Shown: in pieces, positions 47,819 through 56,545 of the stretch
Position numbering within the stretch: the stretch's first letter is position 1
How the letters are laid out: each line of letters starts with the position of its first letter
Assembly (NCBI RefSeq): GCF_030317035.1
Contig: NZ_JASZYK010000004.1
Coordinates: forward strand, 310,001-374,000
Source of the DNA: Variovorax sp. J22G73
GTDB lineage: Bacteria; Pseudomonadota; Gammaproteobacteria; Burkholderiales; Burkholderiaceae_C
Reading direction: 5' to 3'
Length of the DNA: 64,000 bases
Made by a program: the position numbers and the translations under genes
The notes under the pieces: model-generated
Databases searched by the model: none
Told to the model about the DNA's origin: nothing
Seen by the model: only the letters and a program-made list of their open reading frames with translations

Positions 47819-48397
47819 ATGGCTCGCAAGATCCTCATGCTCTGCGGCGACTACGCCGAAGACTACGAAACCATGGTGCCCTTTCAGGCCCTGCTCGCCG
47901 TCGGCCACACCGTGCACGCGGTGGCGCCCGACAAGAAGGCCGGCGACTGGGTGCACACCGCCATCCACGACTTCGAGGGCGCGCAGACCTACAGCGAGAA
48001 GCCGGGCCACCGCTTCACGCTGAACGCCAACTTCGCCGACGTGAAGCCCGAGGCCTACGACGCGCTGGTCATTCCCGGCGGCCGCGCGCCCGAGTATCTG
48101 CGCATACACACCCGCGTGGTCGAGATTGCCAGGCACTTCCTGGCGACCGACAAGCCCGTGGCCTCCGTGTGCCACGGCGCGCAGCTGCTCGCGGCCACCG
48201 GCCTGCTCAAGGGCCGCAAGGTGTCGGCATACCCGGCGTGCCAGGTCGAGGTGGAGCTGGCCGGCGCGGAGTACATGGGCATTCCGGTGGACCAGGCCTT
48301 GACCGACCGCAACCTGGTCACCGCGCCCGCGTGGCCCGCGCACCCGGCGTGGCTCGCGCAGTTCCTGGCGGTGCTCGGCACGCGCATCGCGCACTGA
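47819..48397 (+). CDS. DJ-1/PfpI family protein
   Basis: The 192-residue protein of the class I glutamine amidotransferase-like superfamily has the nucleophile elbow ASVCHGAQLL (Cys in CHGAQ, about residue 121) and the acidic residue in AGDW/YDALVIPGGRAPEYL, as in PfpI/YhbO glyoxalase or deglycase proteins. AAGGAGACAACCCCA precedes the ATG. Likely a stress or carbonyl-repair function; it stands between unrelated genes. Confidence 0.9.
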   Translation: MARKILMLCGDYAEDYETMVPFQALLAVGHTVHAVAPDKKAGDWVHTAIHDFEGAQTYSEKPGHRFTLNANFADVKPEAYDALVIPGGRAPEYLRIHTRVVEIARHFLATDKPVASVCHGAQLLAATGLLKGRKVSAYPACQVEVELAGAEYMGIPVDQALTDRNLVTAPAWPAHPAWLAQFLAVLGTRIAH

Positions 48398-48454
48398 ACG
48401 CCGCGGGCAGCGCTACAGTGCCTGCCTTGCCCACCACCGAACCCAGGAGGCCGC

Positions 48455-48889
48455 ATGTGCGAAGTCTTCATCAGTGCCGACCCGCAGAGCTACGACGCGC
48501 GCACGCGCTCGGTGCGGCTGCACGGCGTGGTCACCAGCATCCGGCTGGAGAACCTGTTCTGGCAGGTGCTCGAGGAAATCGCGCAGCGCGACGGCATGGT
48601 CGTGGTGCAGCTCATCGAGCGGCTGTACGACGAGCTGGTGGCCGCGCGCGGCGAGGTCGGCAACTTCGCGTCGTTCCTGCGCGTGAGCGCGCTGCGCTAC
48701 GAGGCGATGGTGGCGCAGGGGCGCATTCCGGCGGACACCTCGGTGGCGATTCGCTCGCTCGACGCCAAGGCCGTGCTGCATGCATTGCCGCAGGGCTGGG
48801 GCCGGCCACAGCCCGATGCACAACCCCGACTGACAGCCGCCGACAGCCGCGTTCGCACGCTGCATGTCGCGGCGCGGCGGCACGCCTGA
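48455..48889 (+). CDS. ribbon-helix-helix domain protein
   Basis: The 144-residue protein has an RHH_4-type domain: SVRLHGVVTSIRLENLFWQVLEEIAQRDGMVVVQLIERLYDE-type segment (about 18-58), where the first part forms the DNA-binding strand. The C-terminal 70 residues are low complexity. RHH_4 proteins are probable regulators in proteobacteria. It is 57 bases after the PfpI gene. Confidence 0.78.
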   Translation: MCEVFISADPQSYDARTRSVRLHGVVTSIRLENLFWQVLEEIAQRDGMVVVQLIERLYDELVAARGEVGNFASFLRVSALRYEAMVAQGRIPADTSVAIRSLDAKAVLHALPQGWGRPQPDAQPRLTAADSRVRTLHVAARRHA

Positions 48890-48900
48890 CAGACGGTTGC

Positions 48901-48936
48901 TACAGCGGCTACAGCGGCTATCGCGGCTACCGCGGC
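48901..48936. repeat. 9-bp tandem repeat (TACAGCGGC-like), 4 units
   Basis: TACAGCGGC, TACAGCGGC, TATCGCGGC and TACCGCGGC follow each other between the RHH gene and the end of the convergent DUF2185-like gene, overlapping the latter's stop. Confidence 0.75.
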
Positions 48937-49274
48937 TTGAAACCCGGCACCTTTTGCCAGGGCGCATCGCCGCTGCTGCGCTCCCATGCCGCGCCGACCG
49001 GCGAGTCGGTGATCTCGCTCAATGTCGGGTCCATCTTCAGGAACGAGTTCAGCGGGCAGATCTTGGGCGGGTTCGCGTCCAGCTCCTGCTGCGTCTCCTT
49101 GCCGCTCGAAAAGACCCAGCCGGAGTCGTACGGGTTGTTGGGCTTCACGCGGTAGGCGAAACCCACCGGCAGCCGGTGGGGTCCCATGACCCCGTCGGAC
49201 GCAAGCACCAGCGGTGCGAGCGCGGCGAACTTGTCTTCCCACGGTTCCTTCTTCTTTTTGCCGAATGGCCACAT
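48927..49274 (-). CDS. DUF2185-like protein
   Basis: The protein of about 115 residues starts MWPFGKKKKEPWEDK (an alternative upstream ATG at 49313 adds 13 residues). The middle DSGWVFSSGKETQQELDANPPKICPLNSFLKMDPTLSEI region fits the DUF2185 pattern, found in Imm33-like immunity and housekeeping proteins. No toxin gene lies beside it, so an immunity role is not supported here. Confidence 0.6.
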   Translation of the reverse strand: MWPFGKKKKEPWEDKFAALAPLVLASDGVMGPHRLPVGFAYRVKPNNPYDSGWVFSSGKETQQELDANPPKICPLNSFLKMDPTLSEITDSPVGAAWERSSGDAPWQKVPGFKPR

Positions 49275-49355
49275 GGCGCGCTGTGCCTGAATGAAGGGCA
49301 CCCTCCCTGACACCGAATTTGCCCTGTGCGCACGGGCTTGGCAAGCGGCCCTGTG

Positions 49356-50087
49356 TCAGACGCTCGCCCCCCGTTGCCGCTGAATCTGCCGCTTCTGCGG
49401 CCCGTCCGGCCCCTTGTAGGTGGGCGACAGCCGGCGCCGAAGGGACTTGATTGCGGCCGCTCGCGCCGCCTGCACGCCCGCATCCGCCGTGTCGATCGCC
49501 TGCACCCACGCGAGCGACTCCGCAACGAGTGCGCCGCGAACCGCCCAAAGGCAGATGCTTTGCAGCAAGGGCGTGGCGGCCGTGTCGAACGCCCGCGTCA
49601 CGGTCCGCAGCACATCGCGCATGACGGCCTCGTCGACCTTCACGCCGTCGTCGAAGCTCAGCAGCAGGTTCAGCGCCGCCAGCGCCTTCCATTCGGCATG
49701 CGTGGCGTCCGTGGCCTGCCACTGCGCCGACGCGCAGAAGCCGACCAGCGCCTGCACGCTCTCGACGGTCTTCACCTCTTCGAGAACGCCCACGGCAAAG
49801 CCGGCAAGCGCGGCGTCCGCCAGCAACGGTTGCAGCGCGGGAACGCCGCCACGCCCGAAGGCCGCGCAAGCCCGTGCCCATCGCGCGAAAGGCACGACGC
49901 GCGTGCCGTCTTCGCGCAAGCCCTCGCTCAGCCAGCCGTGCTGCGCGCAGAGGCGTTCGATTTCGTCCGCGCCTTCGGCACCGTGGACCCGCGCGAAACG
50001 GACCATGTTCTCGACATCCATCGATCCTCCGTGGGCCGAGGGCGCCGGGCCCTTCGATGCCTTGCGGGCGAGTGCATTCAGGTTCAT
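49356..50087 (-). CDS. hypothetical helical protein paired with the TPR protein
   Basis: The 243-residue protein is predicted almost all helical (ALQPLLADAALAGFAVGVLEEVKTVESV; VMRDVLRTVTRAFDTAATPLLQ), with no signal or catalytic motif. Start 50087 (MNLNALARK) is preceded by AGAGATG-type sequence; the longer frame overlaps the TPR gene. It lies 32 bases downstream of the 940-residue TPR gene and is probably co-transcribed and a partner. Confidence 0.6.
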   Translation of the reverse strand: MNLNALARKASKGPAPSAHGGSMDVENMVRFARVHGAEGADEIERLCAQHGWLSEGLREDGTRVVPFARWARACAAFGRGGVPALQPLLADAALAGFAVGVLEEVKTVESVQALVGFCASAQWQATDATHAEWKALAALNLLLSFDDGVKVDEAVMRDVLRTVTRAFDTAATPLLQSICLWAVRGALVAESLAWVQAIDTADAGVQAARAAAIKSLRRRLSPTYKGPDGPQKRQIQRQRGASV

Positions 50088-50119
50088 CTCTTCATTGCCG
50101 TTGTCTGTTGTCGGTCCGT

Positions 50120-52942
50120 TCAGCGCCTGGCGCCCTTCACCTTGTCGATGAGCTGCCGCGCCCACCGGCCCATCGCCATCGGCCCGAGCCGGTGGCTGAG
50201 CCGCGCCTTCTGCTCCGGCGGCATCTGGTCGCCGAAGCGGCGCAGCGTGTCTCGCAGCGTCGCGAACTCGGCCGCGTGATCGCCCAGGGCGGCTTGCGCG
50301 TCGGCCAGCCATTCACCGGCGTTGATGACGCGCTCGCGCAGCCGCGCATCGGTGGTGTCGCCGAAGCTGGCAATCAGCTGCTGGTGCACCGCGGCACGGC
50401 CCGCCTGGTCGCCGCGCTCGCGCAGCAGGCTCGCCTTGTTGACCATGGCCTTGGCCACCCACAGCTGCAGCGCGACCTCCCTGGCGTGCAGGTCGCGACC
50501 GATGACCAGCTCGTAGCTGTTCAGCGCGGCCGGCGCGTCGCCGGCCTGGCGCTGGGTGATGCCGCGGCAGTACAGCGCGCGGGCCACGCACAGGCGCAGG
50601 TCGGTCACGTCGGAAGTGGCCCAGCGCGCGAAGATGTCGTCGTACAGCCGCAGTTCTTCGTCATGCCGGCCGAGCTTGTCGAGCGCGGTGCACTTGTGTT
50701 CGAGGCAGCGCGCCACGTGCTCCTGCACCGACATCGACAGCTCCTCGCCGTAGCGCGCGTCCATCAGGTCGGCGGCGGCGATCACGCACTCCAGCTGGCC
50801 CAGTTGCAGCAGCCAGTACACCTTGTTGGCCAGTGCGCGCGCGCACTGGTAGCGCAGCTCGGGGTGGGCGGCCTCGGCGTGCGCGTGCAGCACCTCGTCG
50901 AACAGCGCGATGCCTTCGCGCACCTGGCCGGCCTCGGCGCATTCCGAGCCGCGCGTGATCGTGTCGCGCACCGCGTCGCGCTGCGCCACGGGCAGGTCGG
51001 CAAAGTCGCGGTCGTGCTCCTCGCCGGTCAGCGTCTTCAACGTGTTCAGGCAGGTGAGGCGGCTGGCGCCCGCCTTGGCCAGCACGTCGCGCATGCGCTG
51101 CGAGGTCACGTTGCGAAAGCGCGCGAGGATCTCGTCGTACACCACCAGCGCGTCGGCGGGGCGCTCCATCAGCATCAGCAGCAGGTAGCCCTTGTTGAGC
51201 AGCGCGCTGGCGACCGTCATGCCCAGCGCCCCCTCCTGCACGCCGGCGGTGAGCGCGAGCAGGCGGTCGTAGGCGGCCAGCGCGGCGTCGAAGGCATCGG
51301 CTTCGCGCAGGTCCACGGCATGCGCGTACAGCGCGTCGGCCACGCGAAGGCGCAGCTCCTGCGGGTCGTCGGCCCCGGCAGGCGGGCCGACGCGCGCGAC
51401 CAGGTCGTCGAGCAGGGCGGCGTGGGCCTCGGGCGTTGCAGAAGTCTCGTCCAGCAGTTCAAGGCATTGGAGCTGCGCGTTGATGGCTTCTTCGCGAAGC
51501 GCGGCGCTCGCGTCGGGCGCGATGGCCGCCACCAGCGCCTGGTACAGGGCCAGCGCCTCCTGCGGGCGATCCAGTTGCGCCAGCGTGCGGGCGCGGCCTG
51601 CCGTGGCGTGCGCCACGACCAGGGCGATGTCGGAATTGAGGTTGGAGTCCCCGTCGGCTGGCTCGCTGGCGTCGCCGAAGCGTTCCTGCACCGCCGCGTA
51701 GACCGCGAGCGCGTCGCCCGGACGCCCCAGGTTGCGCAGCGAGTGCGCGCGCGCCATGCCCGCGCGCGCCACCCACAGGCGCACGCGCGCCGCGGGCGCG
51801 TCGCCGAAGCGTGCGTCCAGCGCGTCGCACAGCGCGAGCGCTTCTTCGGGCGTCTCGGCGTCCAGTGCCAGCCTGCACATCGCGGCCACCACCTCCGCCT
51901 CGATATCGGGGTCGGTGTGCGCGCGGTAGCGCGCCACGAGCGCGGCGCGCGCGTCGGCCAGCTCGTCGTACTGGTCGAGGCCGCGCAGCACATGCGCCTT
52001 CAGCACCATCACGCGGCAGGCGTGGCGCGCGACGCCGGGAAACTCATCGACGCCATGCGCGGCCAGCACCTCGTCGCAGGCCGCGATCGCGTGTTCGGGC
52101 TCGCGCGCGTCGTCGAACATGTCGGCGCGCAGGAAGCCCGCACGCGCGTGCACCTCGCGCAGCGCCTCGCGTGGGTCGTCGGCGTAGGCCGCGAGCACGC
52201 CGTCGAGCATGGGAATGGCCGCTTCCACGCGCTGCCCGGCTTCGGCCAGGCGCGCCGCCTGCGCGATGCGGGCGTGGCCGACGCGGGCCGCCACCGACGC
52301 CTCGGGCGCGTGGGCCGAATCGCGCCACACGGCGTCGAAGGCCTCGCGCGATTCGTTCGGGTAGTCGAGTTCAGCGAGCAGGTCGGCGCGCCAGATGCGG
52401 GCGCGTGCCACCGTCTCGCGCGTGGCCTCGGGCGTGTCGCCGGCAAAGCGGCGCGCGATGTCTTCGCAGCTGCGCACCATGTCGACCTTGGCGAAGGCGC
52501 CGCCCAGCGTGCCGGCCACCAGCGCGCGCTGCAACGCGGCGTTGGCGACCCAGCTGCGCAGCGCGGGCGTGTCCGCGTCGGCGAAGCGCCGCTGCACTTC
52601 TTCGTAGGCCTCGATTTCGGGCTGCGCCTTGCCCAGCGCGCGCCAGGCCAGGCCCTTGCAGTTGAGCGCCTGCGCGATCCAACGCGCGCGGCCGGCGGGT
52701 GCGGCGTCGGCATGGGCGAGCAGCGCGTCGCACAGCGCGACGCGCTCGCTGTGCCGCCCGAGCTGCGCCAGCGCCTCGCCCTTGCGCAGCCAGGCTTCGT
52801 ACAGATGCTCTTCGAGCGAGGGGTCAGTGGCGGCGTGCAGGCGGTCGATGACCTGGTCGGCTTCTGCGATGGTGGCCTGCGCGGCCTGTGCGTCTTGCGC
52901 GGCTGTTGCGGCGGCTGTGGCGGCGGCTGCGTTCGTGTTCAA
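50120..52942 (-). CDS. 940-residue tetratricopeptide-type repeat protein
   Basis: The protein is built from repeated helix pairs of about 45-50 residues carrying phrases such as ALNCKGLAWRALGKAQPEIEAYEEV and the recurring A-Y-D-x-L/V...RF pattern, each with a degenerate TPR core (roughly 18 copies). The first 30 residues are Ala/Thr-rich. No membrane helix or signal is evident, so it is a cytoplasmic scaffold. A similar Ala-rich composition makes antisense frames open as well. Partners are unknown; the 243-residue gene follows directly. Confidence 0.8.
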   Translation of the reverse strand: MNTNAAAATAAATAAQDAQAAQATIAEADQVIDRLHAATDPSLEEHLYEAWLRKGEALAQLGRHSERVALCDALLAHADAAPAGRARWIAQALNCKGLAWRALGKAQPEIEAYEEVQRRFADADTPALRSWVANAALQRALVAGTLGGAFAKVDMVRSCEDIARRFAGDTPEATRETVARARIWRADLLAELDYPNESREAFDAVWRDSAHAPEASVAARVGHARIAQAARLAEAGQRVEAAIPMLDGVLAAYADDPREALREVHARAGFLRADMFDDAREPEHAIAACDEVLAAHGVDEFPGVARHACRVMVLKAHVLRGLDQYDELADARAALVARYRAHTDPDIEAEVVAAMCRLALDAETPEEALALCDALDARFGDAPAARVRLWVARAGMARAHSLRNLGRPGDALAVYAAVQERFGDASEPADGDSNLNSDIALVVAHATAGRARTLAQLDRPQEALALYQALVAAIAPDASAALREEAINAQLQCLELLDETSATPEAHAALLDDLVARVGPPAGADDPQELRLRVADALYAHAVDLREADAFDAALAAYDRLLALTAGVQEGALGMTVASALLNKGYLLLMLMERPADALVVYDEILARFRNVTSQRMRDVLAKAGASRLTCLNTLKTLTGEEHDRDFADLPVAQRDAVRDTITRGSECAEAGQVREGIALFDEVLHAHAEAAHPELRYQCARALANKVYWLLQLGQLECVIAAADLMDARYGEELSMSVQEHVARCLEHKCTALDKLGRHDEELRLYDDIFARWATSDVTDLRLCVARALYCRGITQRQAGDAPAALNSYELVIGRDLHAREVALQLWVAKAMVNKASLLRERGDQAGRAAVHQQLIASFGDTTDARLRERVINAGEWLADAQAALGDHAAEFATLRDTLRRFGDQMPPEQKARLSHRLGPMAMGRWARQLIDKVKGARR

Positions 52943-53146
52943 GCGGATGTCCTCCCTTGCGTGCAGCGTCGGCGCGCCGCTCGCCTGCTGGGTGCAGGCT
53001 GGCGGACTTTAAAGGAAGGCGGGGCGAGAGATAAGTAGGACCATGGCGTGAATTCGGTCGCCTTGGCCGTGGCCGCGCGAGGGTGCGTGGATGACAATCT
53101 TGCGCACTGCCCAATACGCGGACACCGCCCGACGGAGGAACTGAAG

Positions 53147-53584
53147 ATGGCTTACTTGAAGGAACTCAAGGTCACGTTCACGCGCAAGCGCGTCGACGAC
53201 GACCTGCTGAACAAACCCGTGGACAGCCCGGAGCAGGTCTACGCGCTGTTCAAGGACATGCAAAACGAGACCAAGGAAAAGGTCGTGGTGCTGCACCTGA
53301 ACCCGCAGCTCGAAGTGCTTTCCTATGAGCTTGCAGCCATCGGGACCGGAACGCAGGCCCTGATCGATCCGGTGGAGCTGTACCGCAATGCGATGCTGGC
53401 GCGGGCGCACTCGCTGATCGTGGTGCACAACCATCCGTCGGGGAACCCGAAGGCTTCGCCGGCCGATCTCGACATGGCCAAGCGCCTGCTCGATGTGGGC
53501 AAGCTGCTGGGCATGGAGCTTCAGGACTTCATCATCATTGGCGACGACACGTACACGAGCTTGCGCCAGGACAAGGTGTTCTGA
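53147..53584 (+). CDS. RadC-like JAB/MPN domain protein, short form
   Basis: The 145-residue protein contains the whole JAMM metal motif: Glu in EVLSYELAAIG, VHNHPSGNPKASPADLDMAK (H-x-H and downstream Asp). It lacks the N-terminal helix-hairpin-helix half of chromosomal RadC (about 225 residues). Such short forms are frequent on mobile regions and plasmids. ATG 53147 follows GGAGGAACTGAAG. It abuts the convergent TTT gene by one base. Confidence 0.88.
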   Translation: MAYLKELKVTFTRKRVDDDLLNKPVDSPEQVYALFKDMQNETKEKVVVLHLNPQLEVLSYELAAIGTGTQALIDPVELYRNAMLARAHSLIVVHNHPSGNPKASPADLDMAKRLLDVGKLLGMELQDFIIIGDDTYTSLRQDKVF

Positions 53585-53585
53585 C

Positions 53586-54620
53586 TCACTCCACCACCGC
53601 GCCCGAACTCTTCACAATCCCCGCCCACTTGGCACTCTCCCGAGCAATCAGCGCAGCATAGTCAGCCGGCCCGCCCAGCAGCGGCACGGCCCCTTCCACG
53701 TCCAGCCGCGACTGGAACTCCTTCTCCCCCGCCACCTTCAGCATCTGCGCCGCGAGCTCGTTGACGAACGCGGCGGGCGTGCCGCGCGGCGCGAGGAGCC
53801 CGTAGGTCAGCGTGCTCTCGAAATCGGCAAGCGCGGGTACGCCCGACTCCATCACGGTCGGCACGTCGGGCAACGACGGCAGGCGCCTGGCGCTGGTGAC
53901 CGCGATGGCGCGCAGCCGCCCGCCCTTCACCAGCGCGAGCGCGGGCGGAATCACGCTGAACATCATGTGCACCTGCCCGCCCGCGAGGTCGGTGAGCGCG
54001 GGGTTGGTGCCCTTGTAGGGAATGTGGGTCAGCCTGGTGCCGGTGCGTTCGGCGAAGAACTCGCCGCTCAGGTGGCCGCCGGTGCCGCTTCCGCTCGATG
54101 CGTAGTCGATGGCGCCGGGCTTCGTCTTCGCCTCGGCCACCAGGTCAGCGATGGTGCGGATCTTCGAGCTGGCGGGCACCACCAGCACCAGCGCCGACGA
54201 CGCGAACATGGCCACCGGCGCCAGGTCTTTGCGGGGGTCGAACTTCAGGCCCTTGTACAGCGCCGGGTTGATCGACACGGTGCCGGTGTGGCCCAGCAGC
54301 AAGGTGTTGCCGTCGGCGGGGCTGCGCACCACTTCGCCGGTGCCCAGGTTGCCGCCCGCCCCGGGCTTGTTGTCGACGACGATGGCCTGCTTGCGCAGCT
54401 CGCCCAGGCCCTTGGCCATCTGGCGCGCGAACACGTCGTTGCCGCCGCCGGGGGCGAAGGGAACGACGATGCGAATGGGTTTGGCGGTGTCGCCCTGGGC
54501 CCCTTGCGGCACCTGCGCGAAAGCCGGCAGGGCCGCTGCGGACAGCAGGCCCAGCAGCATCTCGCGCCGGGTGGTTGAAGAAGCAGCGGCAACAACGACT
54601 CGGCGCGAGGGGTGCGTCAT
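53586..54620 (-). CDS. Bug/TTT family substrate-binding protein, second copy
   Basis: The 344-residue periplasmic protein has a twin-arginine-like signal (STTRREMLLGLLSAAALPAFAQ, about 15-36) and the Bug family segments IRIVVPFAPGGGNDVFAR and IVVDNKPGAGGNLGTGEV. It probably binds a carboxylate. It is 21 bases downstream of pcaF on the same strand, so it is likely part of the pca unit and may sense or import an aromatic acid or oxoadipate-type ligand (inference). Confidence 0.9.
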   Translation of the reverse strand: MTHPSRRVVVAAASSTTRREMLLGLLSAAALPAFAQVPQGAQGDTAKPIRIVVPFAPGGGNDVFARQMAKGLGELRKQAIVVDNKPGAGGNLGTGEVVRSPADGNTLLLGHTGTVSINPALYKGLKFDPRKDLAPVAMFASSALVLVVPASSKIRTIADLVAEAKTKPGAIDYASSGSGTGGHLSGEFFAERTGTRLTHIPYKGTNPALTDLAGGQVHMMFSVIPPALALVKGGRLRAIAVTSARRLPSLPDVPTVMESGVPALADFESTLTYGLLAPRGTPAAFVNELAAQMLKVAGEKEFQSRLDVEGAVPLLGGPADYAALIARESAKWAGIVKSSGAVVE

Positions 54621-54641
54621 GACGGGAGCGTCAGGCGCGGG

Positions 54642-55847
54642 TCACACGCGTTCGAGAATCAGCGCAATGCCCTGCCCCACGCCGATGCACATGGTGCACA
54701 GCGCGTAGCGCCCGCCGCCCTTGTGCAGCTGGTTGATGGCGGTGGTGGCCAGGCGCGCACCGCTGGCGCCCAGCGGGTGGCCCAGCGCGATGGCGCCGCC
54801 GTTGATGTTCACGCGGGCGTCGTCGTCCTTCAGGCCCAGCAGCCGCAGCACGGCGAGGCCTTGGGCGGCGAAGGCTTCGTTCAGTTCGATGACGTCGATC
54901 TGGTCGATGGTGAGGCCGGTGAGCGCCAGCACCTTCTGCGTGGCCGGCGCGGGGCCGATGCCCATCACGCGCGGCGCGACGCCGGCGGTGGCCATGCCGA
55001 CGACGCGGGCGCGCGGCGTGAGGCCGTGCTTGGCGGCACTGGCTTCGTCGGCCAGCAGCAGCGCGCAGGCGCCGTCGTTCACGCCGCTGGCGTTGCCGGC
55101 GGTGACGGTGCCGTCGGGGCGCACGATGGGCTTGAGCTTGGCCAGCGCCTCCAGGGTGGTGTCACGAGGATGCTCGTCCTTGTCGACGATGAGGGCGTCG
55201 CCCTTTTTCTGGGGCACGGTGACGGGGACGATTTCAGCATCGAAGAAGCCCGACTTCTGCGAGGCCACGGCGCGCAGCTGCGAGTTGAGCGCCATCAGGT
55301 CTTGCGCCTCGCGCTCGATCTTGTAGTCGGTGGCCACGTTCTCGGCCGTCTCGGGCATGGAGTCGACGCCGTACTGCGCCTTCATGAGCTTGTTGACGAA
55401 GCGCCAGCCGATGGTGGTGTCGTACACGGCGTTGTTGCGGCTGAAGGCGCTCTCGGCCTTGGGCATGACGAAGGGGGCGCGGCTCATGCTTTCCACGCCG
55501 CCGGCGATCATGAGGCCGGCTTCACCGGCGCGAATGGCGCGCGCGGCGGTGCCCACGGCGTCAAGGCCCGAGCCGCACAGGCGGTTGATGGTGGCGCCGC
55601 CCAGCTCCAGCGGCAGGCCGGCCAGCAGCGCGGACATGCGCGCGACGTTGCGGTTGTCTTCGCCGGCCTGGTTGGCGCAGCCGTACAGCACGTCGCCCAC
55701 GGCTTGCCAGTCGACGTTCTTGTTGCGTTCCATCAGCGCGCGCAGGGGCACGGCGCCCAGGTCGTCGGTGCGCACGCTGCTGAGCGAGCCACCGTAGCGG
55801 CCGAAGGGGGTGCGAACGGCGTCGCAGATGAAGGCTTGGTTGGTCAT
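54642..55847 (-). CDS. pcaF: 3-oxoadipyl-CoA thiolase
   Basis: The 401-residue thiolase has active-site Cys in NRLCGSGLDAVGTAAR (about 85-100), His in NINGGAIALGHPLGASGAR and the second Cys in CTMCIGVGQGIA. Length and the GSLSSVRTDDLGA start fit PcaF, which cleaves 3-oxoadipyl-CoA to succinyl-CoA and acetyl-CoA. It lies 32 bases downstream of pcaJ, completing the 3-oxoadipate pathway. An acetoacetyl-CoA thiolase is the main alternative. Confidence 0.9.
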   Translation of the reverse strand: MTNQAFICDAVRTPFGRYGGSLSSVRTDDLGAVPLRALMERNKNVDWQAVGDVLYGCANQAGEDNRNVARMSALLAGLPLELGGATINRLCGSGLDAVGTAARAIRAGEAGLMIAGGVESMSRAPFVMPKAESAFSRNNAVYDTTIGWRFVNKLMKAQYGVDSMPETAENVATDYKIEREAQDLMALNSQLRAVASQKSGFFDAEIVPVTVPQKKGDALIVDKDEHPRDTTLEALAKLKPIVRPDGTVTAGNASGVNDGACALLLADEASAAKHGLTPRARVVGMATAGVAPRVMGIGPAPATQKVLALTGLTIDQIDVIELNEAFAAQGLAVLRLLGLKDDDARVNINGGAIALGHPLGASGARLATTAINQLHKGGGRYALCTMCIGVGQGIALILERV

Positions 55848-55879
55848 GGTGTGTGTCTCTTGAAAAGTCTTGAACGAAA

Positions 55880-56545
55880 TCAGGCGGCGGCGGCGGCCGC
55901 GGGCGCGATCGGCAGGCCGACCAGCTTCTCGAGTTCTTCGCGGCTCAGGCCGTCGACCAGGTCGACGAGCTTCAGGCCCTGCGGCGTGCATTCGATGGTG
56001 GCCAGGTCGGAGTACACGCGCTTCACGCAGGCGATGCCGGTCAGCGGATAGGTGCATTGCGCGACGAGCTTGCTCACGCCCTGCTTGGTCAGCAGGTCCA
56101 TCATGACCCAGGTCTGCTTGGCGCCGATGGCCAGGTCCATGGCGCCGCCGACGGCGGGAATGGCGTCTTTCTCGCCGGTGTGCCAGTTGGCGAGGTCGCC
56201 GGTGGCCGACACCTGGAACGCGCCGAGCACGCAGATGTCGAGGTGGCCGCCGCGCATCATGGCGAAGCTGTCGGAGTGGTGGAAGAACGAGCCGCCCGGC
56301 AGCAGCGTGACGGGCTGCTTGCCGGCGTTGATGAGGTCGTAGTCTTCTTCGCCGGCCTCGGGCGCGGGGCCCATGCCGAGGATGCCGTTCTCGCTCTGCA
56401 AAATGACTTCGCGGCCCTTGGGCAGGTGGTTGGCCACCAGCGTGGGCTGGCCGATGCCGAGGTTGACGACGGCGCCGTCGAAGATGTCCTGCGCGACGCG
56501 GGCGGCCAACTGGTCCTTGGTGCGACGGGTGTAAGTCATGGTCAT
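55880..56545 (-). CDS. pcaJ: 3-oxoadipate CoA-transferase subunit B
   Basis: The 221-residue beta subunit of a family I CoA-transferase has the catalytic Glu region VILQSENGILGMGP (SENG motif, near residue 51). AVNLGIG/VVNLGIGQPT and GGHLDICVLGAFQVS are typical. It overlaps pcaI by ATGA at 56542-56545. With PcaI it moves CoA from succinyl-CoA to 3-oxoadipate; an acetoacetate transferase role cannot be excluded by sequence alone. Confidence 0.9.
   Translation of the reverse strand: MTMTYTRRTKDQLAARVAQDIFDGAVVNLGIGQPTLVANHLPKGREVILQSENGILGMGPAPEAGEEDYDLINAGKQPVTLLPGGSFFHHSDSFAMMRGGHLDICVLGAFQVSATGDLANWHTGEKDAIPAVGGAMDLAIGAKQTWVMMDLLTKQGVSKLVAQCTYPLTGIACVKRVYSDLATIECTPQGLKLVDLVDGLSREELEKLVGLPIAPAAAAAA

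Noticed and set aside
48927..49274. toxin-immunity role for the DUF2185-like gene
   Set aside because: No toxin-like gene or secretion gene is adjacent; DUF2185 alone is not enough.
49874..53038. 1054-codon plus-strand frame opposite the TPR protein
   Set aside because: Low-complexity Arg/Ala/His/Gln sequence with no motif, while the minus strand has clear TPR repeats and starts.
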